Shown: positions 2,948 through 5,900 of the stretch, piece by piece
Position numbering within the stretch: the first letter of the stretch is position 1
How the letters are laid out: each line of letters begins with the position of its first letter
Source of the DNA: JBDHZK01 sp039811865
GTDB lineage: Bacteria > Actinomycetota > Actinomycetes > Propionibacteriales > Propionibacteriaceae
DNA: 5,900 nt
Assembly: GCA_039811865.1 (NCBI GenBank)
Contig: JBDHZK010000147.1
Location: 1-5,900, forward strand
Direction: 5' to 3'
Program-made: the position numbers and the translations under genes
The notes under the pieces: generated by a model
Database searches by the model: none
Told to the model about the DNA's origin: nothing
Seen by the model: the letters and a program-made list of their open reading frames with translations, nothing else

Positions 2948-5848
2948 ATGCTCCCGTCCGCCGGTCGGCTCTTCGGCCGTCAGGCCGAGTTGGCTCGCCT
3001 GAGTGCCGTCGCCGGCATCCAGACCGGCCAACCGGCCGGCATGGTCGTCCTCGGCGGCGACGCCGGGATCGGCAAGTCCCGCCTCGCCGCCGAACTCGCG
3101 GCGACGGCCGCCAAGGACGGCTGGCTCACGCTCACCGTGCACTGCGTGGGGCTGTCCGGGACAACCATGGCCTACCTGCCGTTCCTGGAGCTCATCTCCC
3201 GAGCCGAAGCGCTCGTCCCACAGGTCGTCGACGCGGTCACCCACCGTCACCCCGCGCTGACGCAGCTGTCCGGGGCGGGCGAGCCCGAGGACGCCGGCCC
3301 GACCTCGGGTCGCAAGACGATGGTTGCCGAGGCCGTCTACGCCCTGCTGGTCGCCTTGGGCGCCGCCAGGCCGACGCTGCTCATCGTCGAGGACGTCCAT
3401 TGGGCCGACAGTTCGACCCGCGAGTTGCTGACGGTGCTGCTGACCAGGGGTTTCCCGACGGCGCTGGCGTTGGTGGTCACCTACCGTTCCGATGACCTGC
3501 ACCGCCGCCACCCGTTGCATGAAACGCTGCCGATCTGGGCGCGCAGTTCTCAGGTGCAGCATCTCGAGCTGCGTCCCCTGCCGGACGCCGCCGTCCGCTC
3601 GGTGATCGAGGAACTCCCCGAGGTGCGCCTCGACCAGGCCACCGCGGATACGGTGGTCGAACGAGCCGCCGGCAACCCGTTCTTCGCCGAAGAGCTCGCG
3701 GTGAGCGCGGCATCGGGCTACGGCACGTCGGGCAGTCTCAGCCGCGTCTTGCAGGCGCGCGTCGAGGCCCTGGACGCCGATGCCCGCGAAGTGTCCAGGA
3801 TGGTCGCGCTCGGGTCTGGACGCACTTCACATGAGCTGCTGCGGCTGCTCCTCGAACTGCCCGACGACCGACTCAGGTCGGCCATCGACGAGGCCGTGGA
3901 CCGCCACGTCCTGGTCGCCGACGAACACGGGTACGACCTTCGTCACTCTGTCCTGGCCGAGACCATCGCGGACTCCCTGCTGCCCGGGGAGCGGCGCCGG
4001 CTGCATCGCCGGTTCGCCCACGTCCTTTCCGAGAACCCTGGGCTGGCCTCCGACGCGGAACTGGCCCGGCACGCCGCGGCGAGCGGCGACCGACTCACGG
4101 CGGTGGCCGCCAGTCGGCGCGCCGCGGCGCACGCGCTGGCCGTCGGGGGGCCGTCCGACGCGCTGGCTCACCTCGAGCGGGCGATCGATCTGACGACCGA
4201 GGACGACCCGGATCGCAACGAGCTGATGCTGAGGGCGGCGGACGCGGCCTGGGCCGCGGGGGATTCCCTGCGCTGCACCCGGTTGCTGCGCGACGGCCTC
4301 GACCATCCGGTCGTCGGTCAGGAACCGGCTCTTGAGGCCGAGCTGCTCGCCGCCTACGTCACCGCGATGCGCGTCCTCGACCTTCCCTTCGACGGGTTGG
4401 CCATGACGAATCGGGCCCTCGAGATCGTCCCCAGCGGTAACGACGACGTCCTACTGCGGGTGCGCGTCGCGCACGTCCAGCAACTTGTGGACGCCCGCCG
4501 CCTGCGTGAGGCGGTCGCTTGGGGCGATGAAACGATCGAGTTGGCCGAACGTCTGGGCCGGCGTCGGGAACTGACCGAGGTTCGGGTGATCCTGACCCGC
4601 GTCGTCGAGGAACTTGACGACCTGGACGCCGCCGAGGACTACCTGGCGCACGTCCTGGCGAAGATCCCGCCGAACGACCCGATCTGCATCCGGGTGCACT
4701 ACATGCGGGGCGCCTCGCGCCATCGACGTGGCGACCTGGACGGCGCCCTGGAGCGATACCGCGAGGGAGCCCAACTCGCCCGCCGGCTGAATCGCGAGCA
4801 TTCGCCGTGGGGCCTGGAATGCCACGTGCAGGCAGCCCTGGTCGCCTACGAGCGTGGGCATTGGGACGAGGCGGCCAACCTGCTCAAGCGGCGCGGCCGG
4901 GCCCAGCCGGGCCGCGCCATGATTGACGCCGCCGCACTCAGCGTCGCCGCCGGCAGAGGCACCGGGGACGCCGGCCGGGTACGCGCGCTTCGCGAATGGT
5001 GGCCCCTGGACACGCTGGTCACGGTGCTCACCACCTCGTTCGGGATCGACCTGCTCGCCCACGGCGGCGACTTCGACGCCGCCTTGGACTTGGCGCAGGA
5101 CGCGAATCAAGTGATCCACGAATCTTGGGGGCCGAGCCAGGCGGCGATCCGGATCGCGGCGCTGCTCGCCGGGCAGACCGCCGCCTGCTACCCCCGAATC
5201 GGCGCTTCCCAGCGCCAGCGTGCGCGCCTCGTCCTGACCCAACTGCGCGGCCACGTCGAGGCGGTGCTAGGCGAACGGCTGGACGACTCGACGTCGTTCG
5301 AGCGGTTGTCCAGCGCCTTCGCCCCCACAAATCGGGAGTCTTGGGTCTGGCTGGTCAGGCTGCGGGCCGAGCTGGGGCGGCTGGACTGGGCGGAGGGATC
5401 GTTTAACGGCGGCCCGGACGCGTTGGTCGCCCTTTGGCAACACGCCATCGATGTGGCCGCCGATTACGGCCACGTCTACGAAACGGCCCGCGCCCGCGCC
5501 CGCCTGGCAGCCGCGCAGCGGCTCGCCGGGGACGAGCCCGGCGCCCGGGCGACGCTGGCGGTGGCCCACGACGCCGCCGCGGAGTTGGGCGCTCAACCGC
5601 TGTTGGACGAACTGCTGGCCGTGTTCCCCCGTGGGGCAGCGCTTTCGGACGTGGCGGCGATCACCCCGCGGGAGCAGGAGGTACTTACCCTGCTGGCCCG
5701 CGGATTGACCAACGGACAGATCGGGCACCGGCTGCAGATCAGCACCAAGACCGTCAGCGTGCACGTGTCGAACCTGCTGGCCAAGCTCGGTGCGGCCGGA
5801 CGCACCGAGGCCGCGGCCCTCGCCCGCGAACGGGGCCTGGTGCACTAG
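2948..5848 (+). CDS. LuxR-family large ATP-binding transcriptional regulator (LAL type)
   Basis: This 966-residue protein has the full LAL/MalT-like layout. An AAA/STAND-type ATPase module at the N-terminus begins with the typical LFGRQAEL; it has Walker A GDAGIGKS (37-44), Walker B LLIVEDVHWAD (144-154), the sensor-like TYRSDD (178-183) and GNPFFAEEL (242-250). A long Ala/Leu-rich helical region (about 400-890) with TPR-like pairs probably senses a ligand or partner. The C-terminus (905-966) is a LuxR/GerE helix-turn-helix: ITPREQEVLTLLARGLTN, then IGHRLQISTKTVSVHVSNLLAKLG. Start choice: LAL proteins begin just before the GRxxEL motif, so ATG 2948 is preferred to an in-frame ATG at 2771, which would overlap the small-protein gene. 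Family members use ATP-driven oligomerisation to activate promoters, often of catabolic or secondary-metabolite genes. The effector and targets here are unknown; no dependent gene cluster is visible, although the downstream side is cut off by the window. Confidence 0.9.
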   Translation: MLPSAGRLFGRQAELARLSAVAGIQTGQPAGMVVLGGDAGIGKSRLAAELAATAAKDGWLTLTVHCVGLSGTTMAYLPFLELISRAEALVPQVVDAVTHRHPALTQLSGAGEPEDAGPTSGRKTMVAEAVYALLVALGAARPTLLIVEDVHWADSSTRELLTVLLTRGFPTALALVVTYRSDDLHRRHPLHETLPIWARSSQVQHLELRPLPDAAVRSVIEELPEVRLDQATADTVVERAAGNPFFAEELAVSAASGYGTSGSLSRVLQARVEALDADAREVSRMVALGSGRTSHELLRLLLELPDDRLRSAIDEAVDRHVLVADEHGYDLRHSVLAETIADSLLPGERRRLHRRFAHVLSENPGLASDAELARHAAASGDRLTAVAASRRAAAHALAVGGPSDALAHLERAIDLTTEDDPDRNELMLRAADAAWAAGDSLRCTRLLRDGLDHPVVGQEPALEAELLAAYVTAMRVLDLPFDGLAMTNRALEIVPSGNDDVLLRVRVAHVQQLVDARRLREAVAWGDETIELAERLGRRRELTEVRVILTRVVEELDDLDAAEDYLAHVLAKIPPNDPICIRVHYMRGASRHRRGDLDGALERYREGAQLARRLNREHSPWGLECHVQAALVAYERGHWDEAANLLKRRGRAQPGRAMIDAAALSVAAGRGTGDAGRVRALREWWPLDTLVTVLTTSFGIDLLAHGGDFDAALDLAQDANQVIHESWGPSQAAIRIAALLAGQTAACYPRIGASQRQRARLVLTQLRGHVEAVLGERLDDSTSFERLSSAFAPTNRESWVWLVRLRAELGRLDWAEGSFNGGPDALVALWQHAIDVAADYGHVYETARARARLAAAQRLAGDEPGARATLAVAHDAAAELGAQPLLDELLAVFPRGAALSDVAAITPREQEVLTLLARGLTNGQIGHRLQISTKTVSVHVSNLLAKLGAAGRTEAAALARERGLVH
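4890..4918 (+). repeat. Very strong hairpin inside the LuxR-type gene
   Basis: A perfect 9-bp inverted repeat, GGCGCGGCC (4890-4898) and GGCCGCGCC (4910-4918), continues inward for three more pairs after one mismatch, leaving a 3-base loop. It also contains a direct repeat, GCCGGGCC, at 4896-4903 and 4906-4913. The segment encodes RRGRAQPGRA in the helical domain. Confidence 0.55.
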
Positions 5849-5861
5849 TCCAAGACAAGCA

Positions 5862-5877
5862 CCTTCGGTCGGGAAGG
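5862..5877 (+). terminator. Weak hairpin after the LuxR-type gene
   Basis: CCTTC (5862-5866) pairs with GAAGG (5873-5877) around a 6-base loop, 13 bases after the stop. The stem is short and the T-run is missing. A partly overlapping G+C-rich pairing between 5867-5873 and the bases near 5885-5894 is also possible. Confidence 0.25.
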
Positions 5878-5900
5878 CGAGGGCCCCGCCCGAAAACCGG

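Noticed and set aside
2714..3562. 282-codon minus-strand open frame
   Set aside because: It is antisense to the small-protein gene and the ATPase domain of the regulator, rich in Arg/Gly/Gln with no motif, and has no ribosome site that stands out.

Overview
The window is a strongly G+C-rich stretch with dense, often overlapping genes and G/C-ending codons, which fits an actinobacterium (Actinomycetota). The order murJ C-terminus, sigM-like ECF sigma factor, anti-sigma-like gene and a thioredoxin nearby recalls the murJ-sigM-anti-sigma-trxB-trx cluster that lies near the chromosome origin in mycobacteria and relatives. The exact family cannot be fixed from this sequence.

Positions 1-2031 (+ strand) hold a tightly packed operon. 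It starts with the 3' end of a murJ/mviN-type lipid II flippase gene (extracytoplasmic C-terminal domain only). A SigM-like ECF sigma factor (498-1076), a small two-helix membrane protein of unknown function (1073-1693) and a soluble HxxxCxxC zinc-binding anti-sigma-like protein (1690-2031) follow. Each junction is a 4-base stop/start overlap (ATGA, TTGA, ATGA), so the genes are probably translationally coupled. The likely theme is cell-envelope synthesis tied to an envelope or redox stress regulon.

A thioredoxin of the E. coli TrxC type (N-terminal zinc ribbon plus WCGPC thioredoxin domain) converges on this operon from the minus strand (2047-2481). Its ATG has no usable Shine-Dalgarno spacing but sits where transcription from a TAGCCT -10 box would begin, so it may be leaderless. 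The thioredoxin reductase gene found here in mycobacteria is absent from the window.

The 228-bp divergent gap (2482-2709) contains a widely spaced perfect 9-bp inverted repeat and a possible 26-codon leader ORF. It leads into an unrecognised 50-residue, arginine-rich small protein with a very good ribosome-binding site (2710-2862). Two back-to-back hairpins follow that gene. The rest of the window (2948-5848) is one large LuxR-family ATP-binding regulator (LAL type, 966 residues), also apparently leaderless behind a CATAAT -10 box. I see no mobile element, CRISPR array, tRNA or rRNA.
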